Positions 8,910 to 17,662 of a stretch of 64,000 bases of DNA are shown piece by piece. A program made the translations under genes and the position numbers. The DNA comes from Candidatus Enterococcus murrayae (GTDB lineage: Bacteria > Bacillota > Bacilli > Lactobacillales > Enterococcaceae): NCBI RefSeq assembly GCF_017315985.1, contig NZ_JAFLVR010000004.1, positions 110,573 through 174,572 on the forward strand, written 5' to 3'. The notes beneath the pieces are model-generated. The model searched no databases. It saw only the letters and a program-made list of their open reading frames with translations, and had not been told where the DNA came from. Each line of letters opens with the position of its first letter. Position 1 is the first letter of the stretch.

Positions 8910-10817
8910 TTAATAATATTGATGATTTTTTTCTAGTGCCTGCTGTTTGAGCAGATTCATGAAATCGGCCTTTGACATTTGCTTAACGTTGTCACTGCCA
9001 TGTTTGCGGACTGCAAAAGTATCTTCAGACAATTCCTTATCGCCAACGACTAAAATATACGGAATCTTCCGCAGCTCGGCTTCACGAATTTTCTTACCTA
9101 GTTTTTCATTTCGCAGGTCCTTTTCTACCCGAATACCGGCGGCATGAAATTCTTGGAATAATTCCTCTACCCCCGCTTCATGAGGCTGTGCGACATTGAT
9201 CAGCGCTACCTGTTTCGGCGCTAACCAAAACGGAAATGCTCCCGCATAGTGCTCGATCAAGATACCCAAGAAACGATCCAATGAACCAAAGACTGCTCGA
9301 TGGATCATCACTGGCTGTGCTTCCTGATTATTTTCATCCACATAACTCAAATCAAATTTTTCTGGCATTTGAAAATCCAATTGAACGGTCGCACACTGAT
9401 GACTGCGATTTAAAGCATCCTTGATATGGATATCGATCTTCGGACCATAAAAGGCACCATCGCCTTCATTGATATTGTACTTATAACCCAGATCGGTCAA
9501 AACTTTTCCTAACGAAGCCTCTGCTTCATCCCACAGCTCGATCTCGCCCATAAAATCATCTGGACGGGTAGATAATTCTACAGCATATTCAAATCCAAAA
9601 ATCTTATAGACCTCATCAATAATTTTTAGTGCCAATGCGATCTCTTGCTCAATCTGATTCCGTCGTACAAAAATATGCGCATCATCCTGACAGAAGGTTC
9701 GTACTCTCAAAAGACCATTCAAAGCCCCGCTAAATTCATGTCGATGCACCTGTCCAAACTCCGCCATTCGCATTGGCAGATCACGGTAAGATCGCTTGCG
9801 GTCCTTGTAAATCAAGCAATGTCCCGGACAATTCATCGGCTTCAATGCGTAGTCTTCATCGGCGACTTTCGTAAAATACATATTGTTTTTATAATGTTCC
9901 CAGTGTCCTGAACGCTCCCATAATCGCTGATTTAAGATCAACGGTGTTTTAACCTCTTTGTAGTCATATTTAGCCTGCAATTCTCGCAGAAACTTCTGTA
10001 ATTCATTTCGTATGATCAGGCCATTTTCCAAATAAAACGGCATCCCTGGAGCTTCTTCGGAAAACATAAATAAGTCTAGTTCTTTGCCTAATTTTTGATG
10101 GCTGCGTTTTTCTGACTCTTCTAAATAATCTAAGTGAGCCAAAAGCTGTGCTTTCTCCGCAAAGACTACTCCTGTTACACGCTGAAGCATTTCATTTTCA
10201 GGATTTCCCTGCCAGTAGGCACCTGAAACCTTTAACAAAGAGAAATACTTGGCAGTTGTCAGCTCCAAAGCAGTCGGCTCTAAGAAAAATTCCGTCACAT
10301 CGCCAAAGGTATAAATGAAAACAGTTTGATCAGCAGACAACTCTGACAGTGCAGACAGCTTCAACTCATTGTCCTTGAATACTTCTCTAGCCTCTGAAAC
10401 AATCATCGTAGTGCTTGCAATTGCTCCATTTGCTTTGATTTGTCTCTTAATATGATGCTCTAAATCCTTTAAAACTAAAGCACTCAACGGCTGCTTCACA
10501 CGTAGATCCACCCAGATCGATTGATCCGCTCGCTGAGCCTTTGCAAAAAGGGCTTCTGGATAATAAGCTTTGATTGCTTCTTGCAATAACAGACTGACTA
10601 ACTGACAAATCGCCGTCGTTCCTTCTTTCGATGCGCAATCATAAAATGCAAGTTCTGCATTTTCCGTAACTGGAGTTGATAAGTCGACAAGCTCGCCGTC
10701 GATACTGCCGACGACCGCTTCTTCCATCAGTTGATTTTTTATCTCGAACAATGTGGTGTCTTTTGCCACCTTTTGTTTACTTCCATCTGGTAAAACAATT
10801 TCGATTTCCTTTGACAT
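8910..10817 (-). CDS. thrS: Threonyl-tRNA synthetase with a degenerate editing site
   Basis: 635 residues: TGS domain (1-60), N2 editing-type domain (about 62-225), class II catalytic core (about 245-530) and anticodon-binding domain (about 535-635). Core motifs are intact: MNCPGHC (zinc Cys), VHRHEFSG (zinc His), and VMIHRAVFGSLDRF (motif 3 region with zinc His). Aminoacylation is therefore expected. In the editing domain the four E. coli catalytic positions are all changed by my alignment: H73 to Leu76, H77 to Glu80, C182 to Phe178 and H186 to Thr182 (CRGPH becomes FLEPT). Clearance of Ser-tRNA(Thr) is probably lost. A Thr T-box precedes the gene, so this may be an inducible second ThrRS like B. 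subtilis ThrZ. The start is ATG 10817, 9 nt after GGAG. The TTG at 10826 abuts GGAG. Confidence 0.95.
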   Translation of the reverse strand: MSKEIEIVLPDGSKQKVAKDTTLFEIKNQLMEEAVVGSIDGELVDLSTPVTENAELAFYDCASKEGTTAICQLVSLLLQEAIKAYYPEALFAKAQRADQSIWVDLRVKQPLSALVLKDLEHHIKRQIKANGAIASTTMIVSEAREVFKDNELKLSALSELSADQTVFIYTFGDVTEFFLEPTALELTTAKYFSLLKVSGAYWQGNPENEMLQRVTGVVFAEKAQLLAHLDYLEESEKRSHQKLGKELDLFMFSEEAPGMPFYLENGLIIRNELQKFLRELQAKYDYKEVKTPLILNQRLWERSGHWEHYKNNMYFTKVADEDYALKPMNCPGHCLIYKDRKRSYRDLPMRMAEFGQVHRHEFSGALNGLLRVRTFCQDDAHIFVRRNQIEQEIALALKIIDEVYKIFGFEYAVELSTRPDDFMGEIELWDEAEASLGKVLTDLGYKYNINEGDGAFYGPKIDIHIKDALNRSHQCATVQLDFQMPEKFDLSYVDENNQEAQPVMIHRAVFGSLDRFLGILIEHYAGAFPFWLAPKQVALINVAQPHEAGVEELFQEFHAAGIRVEKDLRNEKLGKKIREAELRKIPYILVVGDKELSEDTFAVRKHGSDNVKQMSKADFMNLLKQQALEKNHQYY

Positions 10818-10911
10818 CCAACTCAACTCCGATCCGCATTTTCAATAAAAAATTTGTTATTGCATGCCTTCTCCTTTTAATTTTAACAAAAGGGCTGAAG
10901 GCTTTTCAATT

Positions 10912-11142
10912 AAAAAAACGTCCCTATAAAAATAGGGACGTGAATAAACGTGTTACCACCCAAGTTCCCAAAAAGCTTACACTTCTTGGCTCGTGAGACA
11001 CATAACGGGTATCATCCGGACCGTTTTCGGCCACTCAAAGGGAGTCATCTGCTTTTCTCAATCAGAAGCTTCCAGCCACGGCTTCTTTCTCTTGTGATGA
11101 GCAATAAAACAAATGTTGTCCTTCTCACTGCATTTTACTATT
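10912..11142 (-). promoter_or_regulatory. T-box riboswitch leader (threonine) of thrS
   Basis: On the minus strand the T-box core GGGTGGTAACACG (10949-10961) pairs into an antiterminator that competes with an intrinsic terminator (10912-10940, stem CGTCCCTA/TAGGGACG plus T7). Upstream, a Stem I-like element contains AGAGAAAG, then GAAGC...GCTTC around GTGGCTGG. A candidate Thr specifier ACU is at 11043-11045, in the 3' side of an internal loop. Uncharged tRNA(Thr) is expected to promote read-through. The specifier call rests on hand folding. Confidence 0.9.
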
Positions 11143-11148
11143 GATTAA

Positions 11149-11177
11149 AGCATAGACTTGCACAAAATTTTTGTCAA
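11149..11177 (-). promoter_or_regulatory. Promoter of the thrS T-box transcript
   Basis: On the minus strand, consensus TTGACA (11172-11177) and TATGCT (11149-11154) are separated by exactly 17 bp, directly upstream of Stem I. Confidence 0.8.
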
Positions 11178-11195
11178 CGCTTTTTTCTTATGAGT

Positions 11196-13877
11196 TTATT
11201 CATTTGATTTTAGTGCATCGATCATATTGATATGCCGCAAACGAAAATGAGTCGCAAGCATCACGATAACTGAGAACAGGATCGTTAGTCCGCCAGATAA
11301 AAGGTACGACCCTGAACGAATAACTAGCGGAAAAGTAATGGTCTCCATCGATGCTTGATCCAAAATAAATTTCGTTAGAATGACCCCTAGACCATAGCCA
11401 AAAAGAATTCCCAAAATCGTAAAAACGAAGTTCTCGCGGAACACATAAGAAGTCACTTCTCGATCGTAAAAACCTAACACTTTGATCGTCGATAATTCTC
11501 GTAAACGTTCAGATACATTAATATTCGTCAAATTGTATAACACGATAAAAGCCAGTAAACCTGACAACACCACAAAGATCCAAACAATTCCATCCAAATT
11601 ATCCATTGAATTTTCTTGGGTCTCGATTTGGGTAGACATGAATGAAGTATTTATCACCTGATCTGAGCTCAAGAGCTTTTTCGATAAATTCTCTTCTTCT
11701 GATTTAGTCATTTTTTTACTTTTCAGTAAATAGCTGTTCGCTTCAAAATTGTTTCCGCGGGCTTTCTGATAATATTCCTTTGATAAATACAAGAAATTCC
11801 CCAAATAATTATCACTGATATTCGCAATCTTAACTTTGAAAGTCTGCTGATCGTCATCATAGACCGTCAAGCTGTCGCCTTTTTTCAGATTAAAGAGCTC
11901 AGCCATTTTCTGTGTAATTACAGCACCATCATTGGGCAGCGTGAAGCCCGCTCCCTTGTTCTTCAAATGAAGATACTGTTTAAACACCTCCCGATCCTCC
12001 GGCACCATCATTGTCAATTTCTGGTTAGCTTGCCCTTTTTGCTTTAGTTCAACTGTTTGATTCATCACAGCTAAATTAGCAGTAAGCTTTTTATTCTTAG
12101 AAAAAAGCTTTTCAACTGCTGAATTATCCGCCTGATCTTTCAAAGTAACGATCGCATCATAATCAATGATCGGACCAAACTGCTTCTGTCCGACTGAACT
12201 TAATGAATCCTTCAGCCCAACGCCTGCAACCATCAAAGCTGCACAACCGGCGATACCAATTACCGCCATAATCATTCGCGATTTGTAGCGGAATAGATTT
12301 CGATAGCTGACTTTTGAGTTAAAACTCATGCGAGACCAAATCGGTGTGATTCTCTCTAGAAAAATTCGCTGTCCCGGCTTGGGTGCTTTAGGCTGCAAAA
12401 GTTCAGCTGGTTTTTCATGCAGTTCTTTCAGCAAGACAAGCAAAGCCGCACCTAGACTGGCAAACAAAAAGGCAATTGTCGCTTGAATGATTGGTCGTGA
12501 TAAATAGAAAGCTTTCACTCCAGGAAAATTATAGCGGTCACTTGAAAGCTCAAAAATCAAGCGCGGCAGTGTATGGGTTCCGATCACAGAACCTAAAATA
12601 ATCCCAGCTGCTGCTGCAGATACAGCGTAAATGATATATTTGATCGATATTTCATAACGTGAATAGCCTAAAGCTTTTAACGTACCAATTTCTCGACGAT
12701 TTTCTTCTACCATTCGTGTCATTGTCGTAAAGGTAATCAACGCAGCAATGAAAAAGAAGAAGACCGGAAAAACATTGGCGATCGCGGCGATTCGTTCAGA
12801 AAGATCGCCATATTCTTGAAAACCTGGATTATCCGCTCGCTGATCATAAGAATAGCTAGGTGTCTTCACATCGTTGATCTCTTTTTCACTATCACTGAGT
12901 TTTTGTTGAGCGGTCAATAATTTCTCACGATTGCTGTTCAGTTCTTTTTGACGCTCTTCAAGGTCATTTTTGGCTTGTTCCAGCTGAGGATTTTCGTTTG
13001 ATGTCAATGCTGCCTGCTGCTCTAACTGTACTTTAGCCTGATTTAACTCCTTTTGACCAGTCTCTAATTTTGCTAGACTATCAGCCACCTCTGCTTTTTT
13101 AGGCTGTACTTTCTTTAGCGCAGCGCTCTTTATTTCTGCTGCTCGTTCTTTTGGCCGATCGGTGAAAAGCGCTTCGGTCTTCTCAATGTTTTTATCCATG
13201 GCTTTTTCGTAAGCTTTGCCATAGGTTTCTTTTCCTTTAACATTTGCAAAACGCACGTAGATGATCGATTTAATTTTACTGGAGAAATTATTTTCCGGCA
13301 GGTAGGCAAAAAAATCAACATTCCCATTTCCAACATTAGAAAGCCCTCGTTCTTCCGTGCTTATATAGATTGGAGACTGGACAAAGCCAACGATCTTAAA
13401 ATTTTTCCGCTTTAGTTGATCCGGCTGATCGATTCGATAAGTCTGATTTAGGCGATAACCTTCCTCCTTGGCCTTTTCATCTAACACAAGCTCATTTTCT
13501 TTTTGAGGTAAATGTCCTGATTTTACGATCAATTTATTTTGTTGATTTTTTTTATCATATGAATAAAGCTTGGCCACTTGGTTCTTTTTACTATCCGCAT
13601 AAAAAAGTTGATGACCACTTTCAACCTCAGCATTAGGAATCTTGGCTGCTAATCGTTCATCCTCTTCTGTCAGTCCGCCAGTAGAAACAATTTGCAAATT
13701 TGATAATTCCTGCTTATCAACAAATTGACTAGCCGAATGATTTAAGATCGGTCCTGTGGCTTTGATTCCAACATATAATAATGTCCCTAATAGAATAATC
13801 AGAACGATTGCGATAAAGCGTCCTTTAGAATAGATAATTTCACGTAAACTTGCCTTAAAATAGGTTTTATTTTTCAT
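11196..13877 (-). CDS. FtsX-type ABC transporter permease, large, with coiled-coil
   Basis: 893 residues. A first membrane helix (about 17-36) is followed by a large extracytoplasmic region. That region ends in a Glu/Gln/Lys coiled coil (about 250-345), rich in LEQ/KELN heptads. Three helices (about 370-395, 420-445, 470-490) form the first FtsX module. A second module begins with a YRNLFRYKSRMIM motif (about 535), then a helix, a second extracytoplasmic domain and three C-terminal helices (about 770-885). The family exports peptides or lipoproteins, or signals antibiotic stress, with a separate ATPase. No ATPase gene lies beside it here. The ATG follows AGGAG by 7 nt. Confidence 0.85.
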   Translation of the reverse strand: MKNKTYFKASLREIIYSKGRFIAIVLIILLGTLLYVGIKATGPILNHSASQFVDKQELSNLQIVSTGGLTEEDERLAAKIPNAEVESGHQLFYADSKKNQVAKLYSYDKKNQQNKLIVKSGHLPQKENELVLDEKAKEEGYRLNQTYRIDQPDQLKRKNFKIVGFVQSPIYISTEERGLSNVGNGNVDFFAYLPENNFSSKIKSIIYVRFANVKGKETYGKAYEKAMDKNIEKTEALFTDRPKERAAEIKSAALKKVQPKKAEVADSLAKLETGQKELNQAKVQLEQQAALTSNENPQLEQAKNDLEERQKELNSNREKLLTAQQKLSDSEKEINDVKTPSYSYDQRADNPGFQEYGDLSERIAAIANVFPVFFFFIAALITFTTMTRMVEENRREIGTLKALGYSRYEISIKYIIYAVSAAAAGIILGSVIGTHTLPRLIFELSSDRYNFPGVKAFYLSRPIIQATIAFLFASLGAALLVLLKELHEKPAELLQPKAPKPGQRIFLERITPIWSRMSFNSKVSYRNLFRYKSRMIMAVIGIAGCAALMVAGVGLKDSLSSVGQKQFGPIIDYDAIVTLKDQADNSAVEKLFSKNKKLTANLAVMNQTVELKQKGQANQKLTMMVPEDREVFKQYLHLKNKGAGFTLPNDGAVITQKMAELFNLKKGDSLTVYDDDQQTFKVKIANISDNYLGNFLYLSKEYYQKARGNNFEANSYLLKSKKMTKSEEENLSKKLLSSDQVINTSFMSTQIETQENSMDNLDGIVWIFVVLSGLLAFIVLYNLTNINVSERLRELSTIKVLGFYDREVTSYVFRENFVFTILGILFGYGLGVILTKFILDQASMETITFPLVIRSGSYLLSGGLTILFSVIVMLATHFRLRHINMIDALKSNE

Positions 13878-13949
13878 TTGCCTGCTCCTGTTTTTTCGTC
13901 CTTATCATTTTAACATAAATCAATTTAATGACTGGTAGGAGAAATTCGG

Positions 13950-13992
13950 AAAAAAAGAACAATGCCAAAGCAGAAACCTTCGCATTGTTCTT
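13950..13992 (-). terminator. Intrinsic terminator after the UPF0210 gene
   Basis: On the minus strand an 11-bp stem (GCATTGTTCTT arm) with a 16-nt loop is followed by TTTTTT. Confidence 0.8.
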
Positions 13993-14017
13993 ATTAAACT
14001 CGACTTTACTTACTTTT

Positions 14018-15361
14018 TTAGTTCTTAAATGAATGGATTGGAGCGGGGATACGACCGCCGCGAGCAATAAAGTCAGCTGAACCTGCCGCATTGACAGCCA
14101 TCACTGGTGCTCGTCCTAATAGTCCGCCGAACTCTACCATTTCGCCAATTTCCTTGCCCTTAGCAGGAATGATTCGAACAGCGGTTGTTTTATGGTTGAT
14201 TACTCCTATAGCAGCTTCATCGGCAATCATCGCCGAAATACTGCTTGCTGGTGTAGAACCAGGGATTGCAATCATATCCAATCCCACCGAGCAGATCGCC
14301 GTCATCGCTTCTAATTTTTCAAGCGATAATGACCCATTATTGACTGCATCAATCATTCCCGCATCTTCTGACACTGGAATAAATGCTCCAGATAATCCAC
14401 CAACATGGTTACATGCCATTACCCCGCCTTTTTTCACTGCATCATTTAGCAATGCTAAAGCGGCGGTTGTTCCATGGGTCCCAACTGTTTCTAAGCCCAT
14501 TTCCTCCAATACGTGAGCAACCGAATCCCCGACCGCTGGCGTTGGAGCTAATGACAGATCAACGATACCAAAGGGCACATCCAAACGCTCAGAAGCGATC
14601 TTCCCTACCATTTGACCCATCCGTGTAATTTTAAATGCTGTCTGCTTCACAACCTCTGCTACAACATCGAAGGACTCCCCCTTCACTTTTTCTAAAGCAC
14701 GTTTCACCACACCAGGCCCGCTGACTCCGACATTAATGACGCAATCCGCTTCGCCTACACCATGGAAAGCTCCAGCCATGAAAGGATTATCTTCCACTGC
14801 ATTAGCAAAAATTACTAATTTCGCACAGCCTAGATCAGAAGCCTCTGCTGTTTGCTTAACAATCCGACCTGTATGTGCGACAGCATCCATGTTGATTCCA
14901 GCTTTTGTCGAACCAATGTTGACAGAAGCACAGACAAAATCTGTTTCAGCTAAAGCTTGAGGAATGGAGTCAATCAAAATCCTATCGCCGTGCTGGTATC
15001 CTTTTTCAACTAGTGCGGAGAAGCCGCCCAAGAAGTTTACACCAACAGTCTTTGCAGCCTTATCTAATGTTTTCGCATATTTTACATAGTCCGTGTCTGG
15101 AGTAGCAGCGGCAATGATACCGATTGGTGTGACAGAGATACGTTTATTAATGATAGGAATCCCATATTCTGCTTCGATCGCCTCTCCTACTTTTACAAGG
15201 TCCTTTGCTTTTGTTGTGATTTTTTGATAAATTTTTTCACAGGCGCGATCACTATCACTATCAATACAATCTAGTAAAGATATCCCCATGGTAATCGTCC
15301 GAATATCCAGATTTTCTTCTTCGATCATTCGAATCGTTTCCAGTATTTGATTGGTTTCCAA
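14018..15361 (-). CDS. UPF0210 (PFL/DUF711) family protein
   Basis: 447 residues closely matching the UPF0210 family: [24 protein letters not shown] at the N-terminus, [63 protein letters not shown] and a C-terminal [13 protein letters not shown]. The fold is related to glycyl-radical-type barrels but the function is unknown. It is almost always paired with a small ACT-domain protein, as here: the ACT gene ends 12 bp upstream. The start is TTG 15361, 7 nt after AAGGAGGG. Confidence 0.92.
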   Translation of the reverse strand: METNQILETIRMIEEENLDIRTITMGISLLDCIDSDSDRACEKIYQKITTKAKDLVKVGEAIEAEYGIPIINKRISVTPIGIIAAATPDTDYVKYAKTLDKAAKTVGVNFLGGFSALVEKGYQHGDRILIDSIPQALAETDFVCASVNIGSTKAGINMDAVAHTGRIVKQTAEASDLGCAKLVIFANAVEDNPFMAGAFHGVGEADCVINVGVSGPGVVKRALEKVKGESFDVVAEVVKQTAFKITRMGQMVGKIASERLDVPFGIVDLSLAPTPAVGDSVAHVLEEMGLETVGTHGTTAALALLNDAVKKGGVMACNHVGGLSGAFIPVSEDAGMIDAVNNGSLSLEKLEAMTAICSVGLDMIAIPGSTPASSISAMIADEAAIGVINHKTTAVRIIPAKGKEIGEMVEFGGLLGRAPVMAVNAAGSADFIARGGRIPAPIHSFKN

Positions 15362-15373
15362 AAAGAGCCCTCC

Positions 15374-15643
15374 TTATAATTTATGCATCGTGTCAAAAAT
15401 TTCTTGATTTTGAATACTGATCTTTACACCCAGAGTTTCTCCCAGTTCATGAAGCTGCTCCCGTGCTCCTTCAAAATCTACTGTAGCATTGGTTAGTTCC
15501 ACTAACATCATCATTGTAAAATAGTCCCCCATAATTGTTTGAGAAACATCGAGAATATTAATTTTTTGTTCCGCTAATTTCTGACTGACACCAGCTACGA
15601 TGCCAACCTTGTCTTTTCCGATAACCGTTACTACGCCACGCAT
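15374..15643 (-). CDS. ACT domain protein (UPF0237)
   Basis: 89 residues that make one ACT domain: MRGVVTVIGKDKVGIVAGVSQKLAEQ, INILDVSQTIMGDYFTMMMLVEL, then two further strands. ACT domains bind amino acids or similar small ligands. This one is the usual partner of the UPF0210 protein encoded directly downstream and probably regulates it. I chose ATG 15643 because GGGAG lies 8 nt upstream. The ATG two codons earlier is too close to that site. Confidence 0.9.
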   Translation of the reverse strand: MRGVVTVIGKDKVGIVAGVSQKLAEQKINILDVSQTIMGDYFTMMMLVELTNATVDFEGAREQLHELGETLGVKISIQNQEIFDTMHKL

Positions 15644-15674
15644 TTGCATAACTCCCTTCAGATAATTGTTTCCC

Positions 15675-15680
15675 ATTATA
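15675..15680 (-). promoter_or_regulatory. Extended -10 promoter of the ACT/UPF0210 pair
   Basis: On the minus strand TG-C-TATAAT gives an extended -10 with a perfect hexamer, about 30 nt ahead of the ACT-domain start codon. No good -35 is visible. Confidence 0.6.
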
Positions 15681-15940
15681 GCACAGTGATGGCAAAACGA
15701 TTAGAAAATTATGAATTAAATCGAATATTTTTCACTAAACGTTCGTGTTTTACACTCTGATTATTTAGCTTCTCGCTGTTTCCTAAATTTAAGCGTTAGT
15801 TATACTTTTATAAAAATGGAAGAGTAACCCTTTTGACAAAATCACAGACGACCAAAAATAGGCTTCATAATCAACCTCCCCCACCCGATAATTGCCGCTC
15901 ACCCTATATTTCTTTACTTCTTAGCTCTTTTTTTCTATGA

Positions 15941-15969
15941 TTGATTCAATTACCATCTCTCACTAGGAT
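15941..15969 (+). promoter_or_regulatory. Putative promoter of the nitroreductase gene
   Basis: TTGATT and TAGGAT are separated by 17 bp, 35 bp ahead of the start codon. The rest of the 15681-15940 intergenic stretch shows no gene or structured RNA I recognise. Confidence 0.45.
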
Positions 15970-16004
15970 GACTAATCAGTAAAATAGAAATAGGAGGCTT
16001 TTTT

Positions 16005-16736
16005 ATGGAACTTTTTGAAACAATGCTTCAACACTCATCGGTCCGCTCATTTACTCAGCAACAGCTCTCTCAAGATTTGAAGGAACAACTGACCTTAGCT
16101 GCTCAAAGCGCCAGCAGCTCTAATTTTTTGCAAGCCTTCTCGATAATTGAAATCACTGATATAAAAAAAAGAAAACAGATTGAAGAAATTGCTAATTTTC
16201 CCATTGATAATGGCGATAAGGGCGAGCTCTATATTTTTGTCGCAGATTTGAATAAACACGCACAGGTCTTAACTTTAAACAATGATTCTATCGATCACCT
16301 GCGAACAATGGAATCATTGGTAGTTTCAGTTGTTGATGCAACTTTAGCTGCGCAATCAATGGCTGTTTACGCCGAATCCGTTGGTCTAGGTATCTGTTAT
16401 GTCGGTGGTATACGTAATAATTTGTTCCAAATCAAGGAGCTGCTTGATCTGCCGGAATTGACCTATCCAGTTTTTGGATTATTCGTAGGCTATCCCGCTG
16501 AAAAAAATGAAGTGAAGCCACGGCTGCCAATCAATGCCGTACTTGGAACAAACACTTATCGAACACTGACACCCGATATGATCGACAGCTATAACAAAAA
16601 GACGACTGCTTATTATCAACAACGCAGCAGTAACACCCAAGAAACCAACTGGTCGGAAAAAGTTCGTCAGCATTTTGAATATCCGCGACGCTCAGACACT
16701 ATTGAATTTCTAAAAAAACAAGGCTTCGTTTTTTAA
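16005..16736 (+). CDS. NfsA-like flavin nitroreductase
   Basis: 243 residues. An N-terminal HSSVRSFTQQQLS motif, which binds FMN phosphate in this family, is followed by QSASSSNFLQAFSIIEI. A DATLAAQSMAVYAESVGLGICYVGGIRN helix is followed by VFGLFVGYP. This order matches the NADPH-dependent NfsA/FRP subgroup of oxygen-insensitive nitroreductases, which reduce nitroaromatics, quinones or flavins. The length is typical. The natural substrate is unknown. It is monocistronic, preceded by AGGAGG, and its terminator overlaps the stop codon. Confidence 0.85.
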   Translation: MELFETMLQHSSVRSFTQQQLSQDLKEQLTLAAQSASSSNFLQAFSIIEITDIKKRKQIEEIANFPIDNGDKGELYIFVADLNKHAQVLTLNNDSIDHLRTMESLVVSVVDATLAAQSMAVYAESVGLGICYVGGIRNNLFQIKELLDLPELTYPVFGLFVGYPAEKNEVKPRLPINAVLGTNTYRTLTPDMIDSYNKKTTAYYQQRSSNTQETNWSEKVRQHFEYPRRSDTIEFLKKQGFVF

Positions 16737-16750
16737 CCGAGGCCTTGTTT
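16716..16750. terminator. Bidirectional terminator between nitroreductase and cyclase genes
   Basis: A 13-bp stem (AAACAAGGCTTCG and near-complement) with a T-rich loop has U-tracts on both strands. It overlaps the nitroreductase stop codon and lies just beyond the convergent cyclase-family gene. Confidence 0.85.
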
Positions 16751-16754
16751 TCTT

Positions 16755-17498
16755 TTATTTTTCTGGGACAATCGCAACCGCTCGGACATTAAATCCAGGA
16801 GCGTCTTTGACTTTTGGTACCCCGATCGAGATCGCTCCGCCAACAGCTGGAAGCTCCGTCAACCGATTCAATACTTCCACTTGAAATTTATCTTGCTGCA
16901 GCCAATATAATTCTCCGATCAATCCTGAATTTTTTGTACAATCGATTGCCGAATCTGTGTCCAAGGTTTCATGACCGATCGCCGTCACATCTCGCTCCTC
17001 ATGTAAATATTTTAAAGCTTCCAGTGACCAGCCAGGCGTATGAGCTTGTCCATTTTGATCCACGTTATAAAAAGCCTCAGGGTCATCCCAACGTTTTGAC
17101 CAGCCGCTGGCAAATGCTACAAAACTGTTCGCGGGGATTTCCCCATGTTCAGCTTCAAAATCCTTGATGTCTGCCACCGTTACAGAATAATCTGGATTCT
17201 CTTCAACTTCTTTCTCTTTATTGATGACGATTAGGGGCAGCAAAAAATCTTTGATCGGCAATTGATCCACAGACACTCGATCTTCCACAAAATGCACTGG
17301 AGCATCAATATGGGTGCCATATTGCGTGACCAGCTGATACTCCTTTGCAAAAAAACCGTCGTTCTTAACGGTCACTAACGTTTTTTCCTGCATCGGTCGA
17401 AACGATTGAAAGTAGGGAATCCCGCCATAAATATTATGACTCAAATCTACCCATTTTTGCTTCTTTAAAAAGGCGATACTGTTCGTAATCTCACTCAT
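16755..17498 (-). CDS. Cyclase family (kynurenine formamidase-like) metal hydrolase
   Basis: 247 residues. The family's metal motif appears as QYGTHIDAPVHF (HxGTHxDxPxH form), about residues 60-72. It is preceded by WVDLSHNIYGGIPYF and followed by a GHETLDTDSA motif with further metal or acid/base residues. The family includes kynurenine formamidases and isatin hydrolases, but no tryptophan-degradation genes are nearby, so the substrate is open. The ATG follows GAGGAGG. Confidence 0.85.
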   Translation of the reverse strand: MSEITNSIAFLKKQKWVDLSHNIYGGIPYFQSFRPMQEKTLVTVKNDGFFAKEYQLVTQYGTHIDAPVHFVEDRVSVDQLPIKDFLLPLIVINKEKEVEENPDYSVTVADIKDFEAEHGEIPANSFVAFASGWSKRWDDPEAFYNVDQNGQAHTPGWSLEALKYLHEERDVTAIGHETLDTDSAIDCTKNSGLIGELYWLQQDKFQVEVLNRLTELPAVGGAISIGVPKVKDAPGFNVRAVAIVPEK

Positions 17499-17621
17499 AC
17501 TATTCCTCCTCGCGCTCTTACTATAACGCTTTCATTTTTACTTAACGATACCTAGAAACATTTCCTCTGTCAAATCACGGCTAACTCAAAGCTGACGAGA
17601 TCGCTTTTCCGACCTAATAAG

Positions 17622-17657
17622 TCAAAAAAAAACTGTGCCGAAAGTTTGGCACAGTTT
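17622..17657 (-). terminator. Intrinsic terminator of the quinone oxidoreductase gene
   Basis: On the minus strand a 10-bp stem (AAACTGTGCC and complement) with an 8-nt loop is followed by a U-run of seven. Confidence 0.9.
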
Positions 17658-17662
17658 AGTGA

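Noticed and set aside
13867..14091. 74-codon minus-strand frame
   Set aside because: It overlaps the end of the UPF0210 gene and its terminator and lacks any start signal.
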